Shown in pieces: positions 14,979 through 22,019 of a stretch of 30,284 bases of DNA. Source of the stretch: CAKRPJ01 sp934376955 (GTDB lineage: Bacteria; Bacillota; Clostridia; Lachnospirales; Lachnospiraceae); contig CAKRPJ010000027.1 in the NCBI GenBank assembly GCA_934376955.1, positions 1-30,284 of the forward strand. Direction: 5' to 3'. Under the pieces are notes generated by a model. The model saw only the letters and a list, made by a program, of their open reading frames with translations, did no database searches and was not told the DNA's origin. The position numbers and the translations under genes were made by a program. How positions within the stretch are numbered: position 1 is the stretch's first letter; the number at the start of each line of letters is the position of its first letter.

Positions 14979-15138
14979 ATGAGCTTGCTCATAGGTAGGT
15001 GAAAGATCTTGGTACCCGCCCGGATATGAGCATAAAAGTGGGATGCTAATCCCACGATATGCGAATATTGGGGAGGATTGTGGGAGTGCGTAGCACGGAA
15101 CAGTCCTCCGGCATCAAAATCGGGGGTTCTAGACTCCA
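14979..15138. other. Highly structured non-coding stretch, possible IS200/IS605-type relic or omega-RNA-like end
   Basis: About 160 bases without a convincing gene. It contains a perfect hairpin at 14979-14992 (ATGAGC/GCTCAT), another at 15038-15055 (GTGGGAT/ATCCCAC, four-base loop), and a nested hairpin at 15072-15109 whose outer 10-bp stem (15072-15081 with 15100-15109) encloses GTGC-GTA-GCAC. Local GC is well above the AT-rich DNA to its right. Subterminal palindromes and a compact structured end recall the termini of IS200/IS605 elements and the omega RNA of tnpB genes, but no tnpA or tnpB sequence is present. Other readings: an unrelated small RNA, or an upstream regulatory structure. 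Confidence 0.35.
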
Positions 15139-15159
15139 ACATTTTATAATTATAGTAGA

Positions 15160-15169
15160 TTGTTAACAA
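15160..15169. promoter_or_regulatory. Palindrome TTGTTAACAA, candidate GntR site 1
   Basis: A perfect 10-base palindrome in the divergent control region. The same pattern recurs twice near the transporter promoter (15356-15365 and 15376-15385). FCD-type GntR proteins usually bind short palindromes of TTGT/ACAA type, so these are plausible operators; no direct proof. Confidence 0.45.
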
Positions 15170-15355
15170 AAATGAAAGCAATATTTTTTTGCAAGAAAAT
15201 ATCTGAAAAGTCAAATAATAATATTCTTAAGATTATTAATTCATAATATTATGCCAAAGTATAAATAAGTATATTGCGAAGTCACGGAAACTTCTGAAAA
15301 CACTGCCAAGAGAAAAAATATAGTAAAAATCAACAAAATTACTGACATTTTTTCG

Positions 15356-15385
15356 TTGTTAACACTATGCCAAAATTGTTGACAA
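15356..15385. promoter_or_regulatory. Paired palindromes overlapping the transporter promoter, candidate GntR sites 2 and 3
   Basis: TTGTTAACAC (15356-15365) and TTGTTGACAA (15376-15385) are 20 bases apart, two helical turns, on the same face of DNA. The second contains the -35 hexamer of the transporter promoter, so occupancy would block RNA polymerase. This suggests repression by the divergent FCD regulator until an inducer binds. Confidence 0.5.
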
Positions 15386-15407
15386 TCCTATAGGCCTAGA
15401 CTATAGT
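15379..15407 (+). promoter_or_regulatory. Promoter of the transporter operon
   Basis: Perfect TTGACA (15379-15384), 17-base spacer, TATAGT (15402-15407). The spacer and -10 include two CTATAG hexamers separated by seven bases. The transcript would have an untranslated leader of about 70 bases before the AGGAGGT site and first ATG. Confidence 0.8.
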
Positions 15408-15485
15408 TGTTTTATCAAGAGCGGCTCGTGAATTCTGAATTGTCAGAAAAAGTCAATCCTAAAGATGGACAGGAGGTAAAACTAT

Positions 15486-16436
15486 ATGCACAAATACGTC
15501 CTCAAGCGCTTGCTTATGCTGGTTCCGGTTATCATCGGCGTCACATTCGTCGTGTTTTTTATTCTGAACTTAGCACCGGGCGATCCAGCAGCTATTATCC
15601 TAGGCGACCAGGCAACCGCTGAAGCATTGGCGATGAAACGCGAGGAATTGGGATTGAATGACCCAATCTTCGTACGATACTTTCATTACATGCGCGATTT
15701 GCTTCATGGCAGTCTTGGTGTTTCCTACAAAAACAGTATTCCTGTTTGGGATCAGGTAATCATGCGTCTGCCGAACACGGCAATCCTTGCAACCGCAGGT
15801 ATTCTGGTTGCACTTTTGATCGGTATTCCGATCGGTATTATCTCAGCAAAGAAGCAGTACTCTCTGCTGGATAATGTTTCTATGGTATTCGCCCTCATTG
15901 GTGTATCTATGCCGAACTTCTGGTCAGGCTTATTGCTGGTTATGTTGTTTTCTCTGACACTTGGCTGGCTGCCATCTCAGGGTATGGCATCTGGTTTCGG
16001 GCCAATGTTGAAAAGTTTGATTCTGCCGGCGCTGACGCTGGGATTCAACTCTGCAGCAATGGTAGCACGTATGACAAGATCGTCTATGTTGGAGGTTATC
16101 CGTCAGGATTATATTTCAACTGCTCGTGCCAAAGGTGATGATGAACGGACGATTACGTTCCAGCACATGTTGAAGAATGCTCTGATTCCGATTATCACAG
16201 CAGTTGGCCTTCAGTTCGGAAATCTTCTCGGCGGTGCGATGCTCGCAGAAACAATTTTTTCATGGCCGGGTCTTGGGCGACTGATGGTTGAATCAATTAA
16301 GTCCAAGGATATCCCGATGGTTCTCGGATGTGTTATTTTCTTGGCAACGATGTTTACTTTAGTGAATTTGCTGGTTGATATTATTTATGCGTTTGTTGAT
16401 CCGCGAATCAAATCACTTTACAAGAAAGGACGGTGA
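15486..16436 (+). CDS. Oligopeptide/dipeptide-type ABC transporter permease (DppB/OppB family)
   Basis: 316 residues with about six membrane spans: the first at residues 10-30 (LVPVIIGVTFVVFFILNL) followed by APGDPAAIILG, the DppB-type external loop with LGLNDPIFVRYFHYM. The coupling-helix region is AARTKG-like (YISTARAKGDDE) and the last third (LLGGAMLAETIFSWPGLGRLM) is diagnostic. It forms the membrane channel with the next gene. First gene of the operon; AGGAGGT lies eight bases upstream. Substrate specificity belongs to the lipoprotein encoded at 19442. Confidence 0.95.
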   Translation: MHKYVLKRLLMLVPVIIGVTFVVFFILNLAPGDPAAIILGDQATAEALAMKREELGLNDPIFVRYFHYMRDLLHGSLGVSYKNSIPVWDQVIMRLPNTAILATAGILVALLIGIPIGIISAKKQYSLLDNVSMVFALIGVSMPNFWSGLLLVMLFSLTLGWLPSQGMASGFGPMLKSLILPALTLGFNSAAMVARMTRSSMLEVIRQDYISTARAKGDDERTITFQHMLKNALIPIITAVGLQFGNLLGGAMLAETIFSWPGLGRLMVESIKSKDIPMVLGCVIFLATMFTLVNLLVDIIYAFVDPRIKSLYKKGR

Positions 16437-16441
16437 GCCAT

Positions 16442-17359
16442 ATGCATGAACAGAACAAACCGGTTAATAATCCGGCAGTTGAAGAAAAAAAGCAGCGCTC
16501 GCTGTGGCAGGAAGCATGGAGACGATTTCGTAAAAACCGCATGGCAATGATTGGTCTTGTGTTTATTCTCCTGCTTGTAATTATATCTATCTCGACCCTT
16601 GCTATTGATGCGGCAACTCACAATTCTATTTACAACGAGTTCGTTGTTAAGCAGGATTTGGTGAATCGCCTGAAAGGGCCTAGTGCTAAACACATTTTTG
16701 GTCAGGATGAATTTGGCCGTGATATGCTGCTTCGTATGCTGTGGGGAGCACGCTACTCGTTATTCACAGGAGGTATAGCAATTATTCTGGCACTGTGTGC
16801 GGGCGGTATGCTTGGCGCTGTTTCTGGTTATTATGGCGGTAAAACAGACACGATCATCATGCGTGTGATGGACATTCTGTTAGCAATTCCTTCGATGCTT
16901 CTAGCAACGGCAATTGTGGCTGCACTTGGTACAAGTATCTGGAATGTTATGATTGCGATTGCAATTGCATACATTCCGACATTTGCCCGTACTGTCCGCG
17001 CGGCGGTTCTGACAGTTAAGGATCAGGACTTCATTGAAGCAGCTCGTTCCATTGGCTGTGGCAACAGTATGATTATTTTTCAGTATATTATTCCTAACGC
17101 ACTTGCACCGATTATCGTGCAGGCAACACTTGGCCTTGCCGGTGCAATCTTATCGATAGCCGGTCTGTCGTTCCTTGGTTTAGGTATTCAGCCGCCGACA
17201 CCGGAGTGGGGTGCTATGTTGTCCAATGCTCGCGTTTATATTCGTGATGCATGGCATGTGACTGTTATTCCGGGACTTGGAATCATGCTGACGATTCTTG
17301 CATTAAACCTGATGGGTGACGGCCTTCGTGATGCGATGGATCCGAAACTTAAGAACTAA
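16442..17359 (+). CDS. Oligopeptide/dipeptide-type ABC transporter permease (DppC/OppC family)
   Basis: 305 residues from the chosen start. It begins with a cytoplasmic tail, WRRFRKNRMAMIGLVFILLL opens the first membrane span, and HIFGQDEFGRDMLLRMLWGARYSL is the standard OppC loop. The coupling region is DFIEAARSIGCGN, and LSFLGLGIQPPTPEWGAML near the end is diagnostic. A GTG at 16433 would overlap the preceding stop but has poor spacing from AAAGGA; ATG at 16442 is better placed. Partner of the DppB-type subunit. Confidence 0.94.
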   Translation: MHEQNKPVNNPAVEEKKQRSLWQEAWRRFRKNRMAMIGLVFILLLVIISISTLAIDAATHNSIYNEFVVKQDLVNRLKGPSAKHIFGQDEFGRDMLLRMLWGARYSLFTGGIAIILALCAGGMLGAVSGYYGGKTDTIIMRVMDILLAIPSMLLATAIVAALGTSIWNVMIAIAIAYIPTFARTVRAAVLTVKDQDFIEAARSIGCGNSMIIFQYIIPNALAPIIVQATLGLAGAILSIAGLSFLGLGIQPPTPEWGAMLSNARVYIRDAWHVTVIPGLGIMLTILALNLMGDGLRDAMDPKLKN

Positions 17360-17391
17360 TGAACGCAGTGCCATAAAGGAGGGATATACAT

Positions 17392-18360
17392 ATGTCCGAT
17401 ATTCTGTTGGATGTTAAGAACTTAAATATCGTCTATTCCACATCTGATGGTGTGGTTTACGCACTGAACGATGCAAACCTTCAGATTAAGCGTGGTGAAA
17501 CCCTTGGTCTGGTTGGCGAAACGGGTGCAGGAAAAACGACCCTTGCACGTGGTATTATGCGCCTGATTCCACACCCGCCGGGAGAGATTCGTTCCGGTGA
17601 AATTATGTATGAAGATCAGGATATTTTGAAGTTAACAGAAAAAGAGATGCGTCAGATGCGCGGTCGTCAGATTTCCATGATTTTCCAAGATCCAATGACC
17701 TCCCTGAATCCGGTTATGCCTGTAGGCGATCAGATTCTGGAAGTTATTCGCAATCATCATCCGGAGCTTTCCAAGCAGGACGCTAAAAAGCAGGCGGGCG
17801 ATATGCTGGAAATGGTAGGCATTCCTGCGGGACGATACAATGATTTCCCGCATCAGTTTTCCGGAGGTATGAAGCAGCGAGTAATCATTGCAATTGCACT
17901 GGCCTGCAATCCGCAGTTGTTGATTGCAGATGAGCCGACAACAGCTCTGGATGTTACCATTCAGGCACAGGTTCTGGAAATGATTCGAAACCTGAAGAAT
18001 AAGAATAATACATCCATGCTGCTAATTACCCATGACTTGGGTGTTGTTGCACAGAACTGTGACAGTGTTGCAATCATATATGCAGGAGAAATCGTAGAAT
18101 ACGGAACACTGTCTCAGGTATATGAGAACACCCTGCATCCATATACGGAGGGTCTGTTTGGTTCAATTCCGAATCTGGAGACAAATAGCCGTCGGCTTGC
18201 AGCCATTGATGGTATGATGCCGGATCCGACGATGCTTCCGAAGGGGTGCAAATTTGCTGACCGCTGTAAGTATGCAAAAGAACGGTGTCACGCAGAGAAT
18301 CCACAGCTTATGGAACTGGAAGACGGCCATAAGGTTCGTTGCTTCCGCTGCAAGAACTGA
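17392..18360 (+). CDS. Oligopeptide/dipeptide-type ABC transporter ATPase (DppD/OppD family)
   Basis: 322 residues. Walker A is G42-ETGAGKT-49 (usually GESGSGKS), the Q-loop segment is ISMIFQDPMTSLNPVM, the signature is FSGGMKQRV, and Walker B is LLIADEPTTALDV. The C-terminal extension carries the cysteine cluster GCKFADRCKYAKERC found in OppD/DppD ATPases. It pairs with the next ATPase to energise import. GGAGGG lies about nine bases before the ATG. Isoleucine is almost always ATT here, unlike the flanking chromosome. Confidence 0.95.
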   Translation: MSDILLDVKNLNIVYSTSDGVVYALNDANLQIKRGETLGLVGETGAGKTTLARGIMRLIPHPPGEIRSGEIMYEDQDILKLTEKEMRQMRGRQISMIFQDPMTSLNPVMPVGDQILEVIRNHHPELSKQDAKKQAGDMLEMVGIPAGRYNDFPHQFSGGMKQRVIIAIALACNPQLLIADEPTTALDVTIQAQVLEMIRNLKNKNNTSMLLITHDLGVVAQNCDSVAIIYAGEIVEYGTLSQVYENTLHPYTEGLFGSIPNLETNSRRLAAIDGMMPDPTMLPKGCKFADRCKYAKERCHAENPQLMELEDGHKVRCFRCKN

Positions 18361-18374
18361 AGGGGGTGAGAAAT

Positions 18375-19352
18375 ATGGCAGAACAGAATTATGAAATTTT
18401 GAGGGTTGAACACCTGAAAAAGTTTTTCCCTGTACCTAACGGTATGCTTCATGCCGTTGATGATATTAGCTTTACCATTAATGCTGGAAAAACTCTGGGC
18501 GTTGTGGGAGAGTCTGGCTGTGGAAAGTCAACAATGGGACGTGCCATATTGCGTCTCCACGAGCCAACAGATGGCAAGGTTTATTTTGACCAGAAGGATA
18601 TTCGTGCTCTGAATGATAAACAGATGAAAGATATGCGGCGAGACATGCAGATTATATTTCAGGATCCCTTTGCATCACTGAATCCTCGTATGACAGTCAG
18701 TGAAGCAATTGCCGCACCACTGCTTGTACAGAAGCTCTTTGATCGTAAGGATAAAGAAAGAATTCAGAAACGCGTACGTGAGATTATGGATATGGTAGGT
18801 TTGGCAGGCAGACTCATCAATACCTATCCCCACGAGCTTGACGGAGGACGACGTCAGCGTATCGGTATTGCCCGTGCATTAGCATTGGAACCGAAGTTTA
18901 TTGTCTGTGATGAGCCAGTTTCGGCACTGGATGTTTCGATTCAGGCACAGATCCTGAATCTGATGCAGGATTTGCAAGACAATCTTGGTTTGACATACCT
19001 GTTCATCACCCACGATCTTTCGGTTGTTAAATATATTTCCGATGACATTCTGGTCATGTATCTGGGACAGATGGTTGAAAAGGCACCATCCGATAAATTA
19101 TTTAAACATCCGATGCATCCCTATACGCAGGCACTTTTATCAGCCATTCCGATTCCGGATCCAAAGGTTCCGATGAATCGTATTACAATGAAAGGCGAGA
19201 TCACATCACCGATTAATCCGGAAAAAGGCTGCCGATTTGCGAAGCGCTGTCCGTATGCTACAGATGCATGTCGTCAGCAGGATATGGTTCTGACCGAACA
19301 GGAGCCAGGACATTTTGTTACCTGCTTACGGGTGCAGAGAGGTGAGATTTAA
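18375..19352 (+). CDS. Oligopeptide/dipeptide-type ABC transporter ATPase (DppF/OppF family)
   Basis: 325 residues from ATG 18375, which has AGGGGGTGAG just upstream and opens MAEQNYEILRVEHLKKFFPV as in the family; a TTG at 18339 inside the previous gene is unlikely. Walker A is GESGCGKST, Walker B is IVCDEPVSALDVS, and the cysteine cluster GCRFAKRCPYATDAC closes the protein. The signature is LDGGRRQRIGIARAL, with aspartate replacing the usual serine of LSGGQ, a mild departure. Second ATPase of the importer. Confidence 0.94.
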   Translation: MAEQNYEILRVEHLKKFFPVPNGMLHAVDDISFTINAGKTLGVVGESGCGKSTMGRAILRLHEPTDGKVYFDQKDIRALNDKQMKDMRRDMQIIFQDPFASLNPRMTVSEAIAAPLLVQKLFDRKDKERIQKRVREIMDMVGLAGRLINTYPHELDGGRRQRIGIARALALEPKFIVCDEPVSALDVSIQAQILNLMQDLQDNLGLTYLFITHDLSVVKYISDDILVMYLGQMVEKAPSDKLFKHPMHPYTQALLSAIPIPDPKVPMNRITMKGEITSPINPEKGCRFAKRCPYATDACRQQDMVLTEQEPGHFVTCLRVQRGEI

Positions 19353-19362
19353 CCGAAGTTTG

Positions 19363-19404
19363 TACATTGTCACTGCGGTGCTCAGGTGTACTGCAGTGAA
19401 TGTA
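19363..19404 (+). promoter_or_regulatory. Intercistronic stem-loop between the ATPase and lipoprotein genes
   Basis: TACATT-CACTGC on the left (with a two-base bulge) pairs with GCAGTG-AATGTA on the right, without a following T-run. Such hairpins commonly separate importer genes from the more highly expressed binding-protein gene and set relative mRNA levels by processing or partial termination (inference). Confidence 0.5.
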
Positions 19405-19441
19405 AAATACGTTTTATAAAACCTAGACAGGAGGAAAAAGT

Positions 19442-20998
19442 ATGAAAAAAAACTTTAATCGTGCGATGTCGTTAGTGCTGGCAGCAGCCATGGCACTGTC
19501 ACTCGCGGCTTGCGGCGGCGATCAGGCTAATAATGGAGCGTCAGGAGACGGAACAGCTGGCGGATATAAGAACACTCTGACCTGGGCGCAGGGTGCAGAT
19601 GTTACTTCGCTTGATCCGCATCAGGGTCATGAAACACCGGCAGTTCAGGTTACTTCTCAGATTTTTGATACGCTGGTTACACTTGACCCAAAAACTAATG
19701 AGATTGTTCCGCAGATTGCCGATAGCTGGGAACAGATCGATGACCAGACTTATGTATTTAAGATTCATGAGGGCATTAAGTTCCATGATGGAAGTGATCT
19801 GACAGCAGAAGACGTTAAGTTCTCACTTGATCGTGCACGTAATTCTGCAACTGTTTCTTATATTGTAAACTTTATTGAAGATGTTACAGTTGATGATGAC
19901 CATACTGTCACCATTAAAACAACGGCGCCATATGCACCGGCATTGCGTAATCTTGCAATTCCATTTGCAGCAATTGTTCCGAAGGCGGTTGTAGAAGCAG
20001 ATGAGGATGCATTTATTCTGAATCCGGTTGGTTCCGGCCCATATAAATTCGTTGAATGGAATCAGGGTGATCATGTGACATTGAAAGCATTCGATGATTA
20101 TTATGCAGGAAAAGCGGAAACAGAAAATTTGATTATGAAGGTTATTCCGGAAACTTCTCAGCGTACGATTGCTCTGGAAACAGGCGAAGTTGATCTGGCA
20201 TATGATTTAGCTGTAAATGATATTCCGAAGGTGAATGAGAATGATAAGCTTCAGGTTTATGAGATCCCATCCCTTACTTGCTGGTATGTATCCATGAACC
20301 TGAATAAAAAGCCGTTCGATAATCCGAAGGTCCGTGAGGCTTTATCTATGGCCATCGATCGTCAGACTATCATTGATACGATCAACGCAGGCAGCGGACA
20401 ACCGGCAGACGCAATTATTGCTCCGGCAGTATTTGGCTACTATTCAACAGGCGTAAGAGAGTACAATCCGACAAAAGCAAAGGAATTACTTGCAGAGGCT
20501 GGATATCCGGATGGTTTCTCTACTTCGTTGTGGGTTAACGATAACCAGTCCCGCATTGAGATGTGCCAAGCTATGCAGGCAATGCTGCTTGAAATCGGCG
20601 TACAGTGTAATATAGAAGTTCTCGAATTTGGCAGCTATATCTCCAGAACTGTTGCTGGTGAGCATGATATGGCATATTTTGGATGGACAACATCGAGTGG
20701 AGATGCTGATTACTCATACTATTCTCTCGAACACTCAACTCAGCAGGGCGCCGCAGGTAACCGAAGCTTTCTTGCAGATCCGGATGTTGACAAGCTGATT
20801 GAAAAAGCTCGCTTCAACACAAATGAATCGGAACGTAAAGATCTCTATAAGGAACTTGCTATCAAATTAGATGAGATTAACAACAATATTCCGATATTCT
20901 ACAGTTACATTAACGTAGGTGCCAATAAAAATGTTGAAGGATTCATCATGAATGTAAATGGTTACCACAGCTTGGATAAGGTTAAGGTAGCACAGTAA
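19442..20998 (+). CDS. ABC transporter substrate-binding lipoprotein, SBP_bac_5 (peptide/nickel) family
   Basis: 518 residues. A lipoprotein signal peptide (MKKNFNRAMSLVLAAAMALS) ends in the lipobox LAAC with lipidated C24. The mature protein has the family 5 hallmarks: TWAQGADVTSLDPH, QIFDTLVTLDPKTNEIVPQIADSWE, YVFKIHEGIKFHDGSDLTAEDVKFSLDR, VGSGPYKFVEWNQG and the later KVREALSMAIDRQTI and YNPTKAKELLAEAGYPDGF. Anchored to the outside of the cell membrane, it delivers solute to the DppBC-type permeases. Family members bind di- or oligopeptides, opines, nickel or other amides, so the ligand cannot be read directly. AGGAGG lies eight bases before the ATG. Confidence 0.95.
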   Translation: MKKNFNRAMSLVLAAAMALSLAACGGDQANNGASGDGTAGGYKNTLTWAQGADVTSLDPHQGHETPAVQVTSQIFDTLVTLDPKTNEIVPQIADSWEQIDDQTYVFKIHEGIKFHDGSDLTAEDVKFSLDRARNSATVSYIVNFIEDVTVDDDHTVTIKTTAPYAPALRNLAIPFAAIVPKAVVEADEDAFILNPVGSGPYKFVEWNQGDHVTLKAFDDYYAGKAETENLIMKVIPETSQRTIALETGEVDLAYDLAVNDIPKVNENDKLQVYEIPSLTCWYVSMNLNKKPFDNPKVREALSMAIDRQTIIDTINAGSGQPADAIIAPAVFGYYSTGVREYNPTKAKELLAEAGYPDGFSTSLWVNDNQSRIEMCQAMQAMLLEIGVQCNIEVLEFGSYISRTVAGEHDMAYFGWTTSSGDADYSYYSLEHSTQQGAAGNRSFLADPDVDKLIEKARFNTNESERKDLYKELAIKLDEINNNIPIFYSYINVGANKNVEGFIMNVNGYHSLDKVKVAQ

Positions 20999-21100
20999 TT
21001 AACGGCAACGCAGTAATTAATGGATGTCGTGCTGTCTGGTTTCCGGATAGTTCGATTTTTCAGCAGAGAATAATAATTATTATATGAAAGGAAAGAAGCT

Positions 21101-21862
21101 ATGAGACTTGCAAATTTAACTTGGCCGAAGGCCCAAGAGTATTTTGAAAAAAATGATATGGTACTTATTTCTATCGGCAGTATTGAGTGTCACGGCCGTC
21201 ACATGCCCCTTGGAACCGATACACTGATTCCGGAGTATTTGCTGGAGAAAATTGAGAAGAAAAGTGATGTTTTGATTGCTCCCACCATTCCCTATGGTTC
21301 CTGCCAGAGCTTAGCTCCGTATCCGGGTACAATTGATATTGACAACGAGGTACTCTATCAGTTTTGCCGTCAGATTTTTCTGAGTCTGTATCGTCACGGC
21401 GCAAGAAAATTCGTTTTCCTGAACGGACATGGCGGAAACATGAAGATGATTGAGCGCCTTGGCATGGAATTTGAGGATAAGGGCTGTCTGGTTGCTATGC
21501 TTAACTGGTGGCTGATGGCATGGGATATGAATCCAGCGTGGAAAGGCGGCCATGGCGGCGGTGAGGAAACTGCTGCGATTCTTGGAATTGATCCGTCTTT
21601 AGTTGATAAGAGTGAGATAGGTGGTGAGCTCCAGTTTAAGCACCTGTCTGACAACCTGAAGACAACAGGCTTCCGTTCTGTTGAGTACAAGGGAGTTACC
21701 GTTGAGATTCTCCGCAAAACTCCGCATGTTACCGACAGCGGCTGGATTGGACCGGATCATCCGAGTACCGCCACAGAAGAATGGGGAAAGGAAATGCTCG
21801 AGACTACAGCAAACTATATTGTTGATTTCATGGAAGAATTCAAGAAGGTTAAACTTTCATAA
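21101..21862 (+). CDS. Creatininase-family metal-dependent amidohydrolase
   Basis: 253 residues, the usual family length. Metal-binding residues match creatininase: E29 and H31 in SIECHGRHMPLGTD, D40 in the same motif, H110 in FLNGHGGN, and E155 or E156 in GGHGGGEETA. Other family marks are PYGSCQSLAPYPGTI. Relatives hydrolyse cyclic or linear amides: creatinine, formamidopyrimidines (archaeal riboflavin/F420 path) or the mycofactocin precursor (MftE). The transporter genes upstream suggest that its substrate is imported by them. GAAAGGAAAG lies just before the ATG; the 100-base gap before it holds an AT-rich palindrome (21070-21083) and no clear promoter. The gene is followed by the right terminator copy. 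Confidence 0.92.
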   Translation: MRLANLTWPKAQEYFEKNDMVLISIGSIECHGRHMPLGTDTLIPEYLLEKIEKKSDVLIAPTIPYGSCQSLAPYPGTIDIDNEVLYQFCRQIFLSLYRHGARKFVFLNGHGGNMKMIERLGMEFEDKGCLVAMLNWWLMAWDMNPAWKGGHGGGEETAAILGIDPSLVDKSEIGGELQFKHLSDNLKTTGFRSVEYKGVTVEILRKTPHVTDSGWIGPDHPSTATEEWGKEMLETTANYIVDFMEEFKKVKLS

Positions 21863-21913
21863 AAGTCGCATAACACGATAAAATCAACGTTGAAAAAACT
21901 TAGAGCTAAATAC

Positions 21914-21959
21914 AAAAGCCGGAGAGAGGGGAAAAATTTTCTTGCCCCTCTCTTTTCTT
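21914..21959 (+). repeat. Right flanking direct repeat (copy of the SRP RNA terminator)
   Basis: Forty-six bases matching 12952-12996 at 41 aligned columns. The changes keep the hairpin: the left copy starts its stem with AA, this one with GG, and T85 of the left pairing arm is C here, giving a stronger inner stem. It marks the end of the atypical block; codon use returns to the flanking style in the next gene. Confidence 0.8.
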
Positions 21960-21960
21960 T
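21921..21960 (+). terminator. Terminator after the creatininase-family gene
   Basis: An 11-bp stem (21921-21931 with 21945-21955, two G-U pairs at the base) followed by TTTTCTTT. Its right arm also holds the -35 of the next promoter. Confidence 0.85.
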
Positions 21961-21970
21961 GTATTATAAT
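21942..21970 (+). promoter_or_regulatory. Promoter of the phosphofructokinase-dnaX-recR transcript
   Basis: TTGCCC (21942-21947), 17-base spacer, perfect TATAAT (21965-21970). The -35 lies within the right arm of the terminator hairpin, so promoter and terminator share bases. The left repeat copy has the equivalent -35-like bases but no -10. Confidence 0.6.
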
Positions 21971-22019
21971 AACACAACGGATAGATATGCCGATAGGATT
22001 CGGGGAAAGGAAGCGCGAT

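Larger units (their letters stand above)
12997..21913. mobile_element. Candidate genomic island inserted after the SRP RNA gene
   Basis: About 8.9 kb between two copies of the SRP RNA terminator. It carries a regulator, an aminotransferase-like gene, a five-gene ABC transporter set and a creatininase-family gene. Codon use differs from the neighbours: the first 80 or so codons of the first ATPase gene hold seven ATT and one ATC for isoleucine, whereas the first 110 or so codons of dnaX hold seven ATC, one ATA and no ATT. The block interrupts the conserved tadA-SRP RNA-dnaX neighbourhood. No integrase, relaxase or transposase gene is visible, so the means of entry is unknown; homologous recombination across flanks or a recombinase supplied elsewhere are alternatives. 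Confidence 0.6.

Noticed and set aside
14969..15214. Minus-strand 81-codon open frame in the divergent control region
   Set aside because: No recognisable domain or ribosome site; it crosses the hairpins and a candidate operator, so it is better read as non-coding.
21942..22019. Upstream extension of the phosphofructokinase reading frame
   Set aside because: It begins inside the terminator and promoter and would place the ribosome site within the gene; the family start is at 22020.
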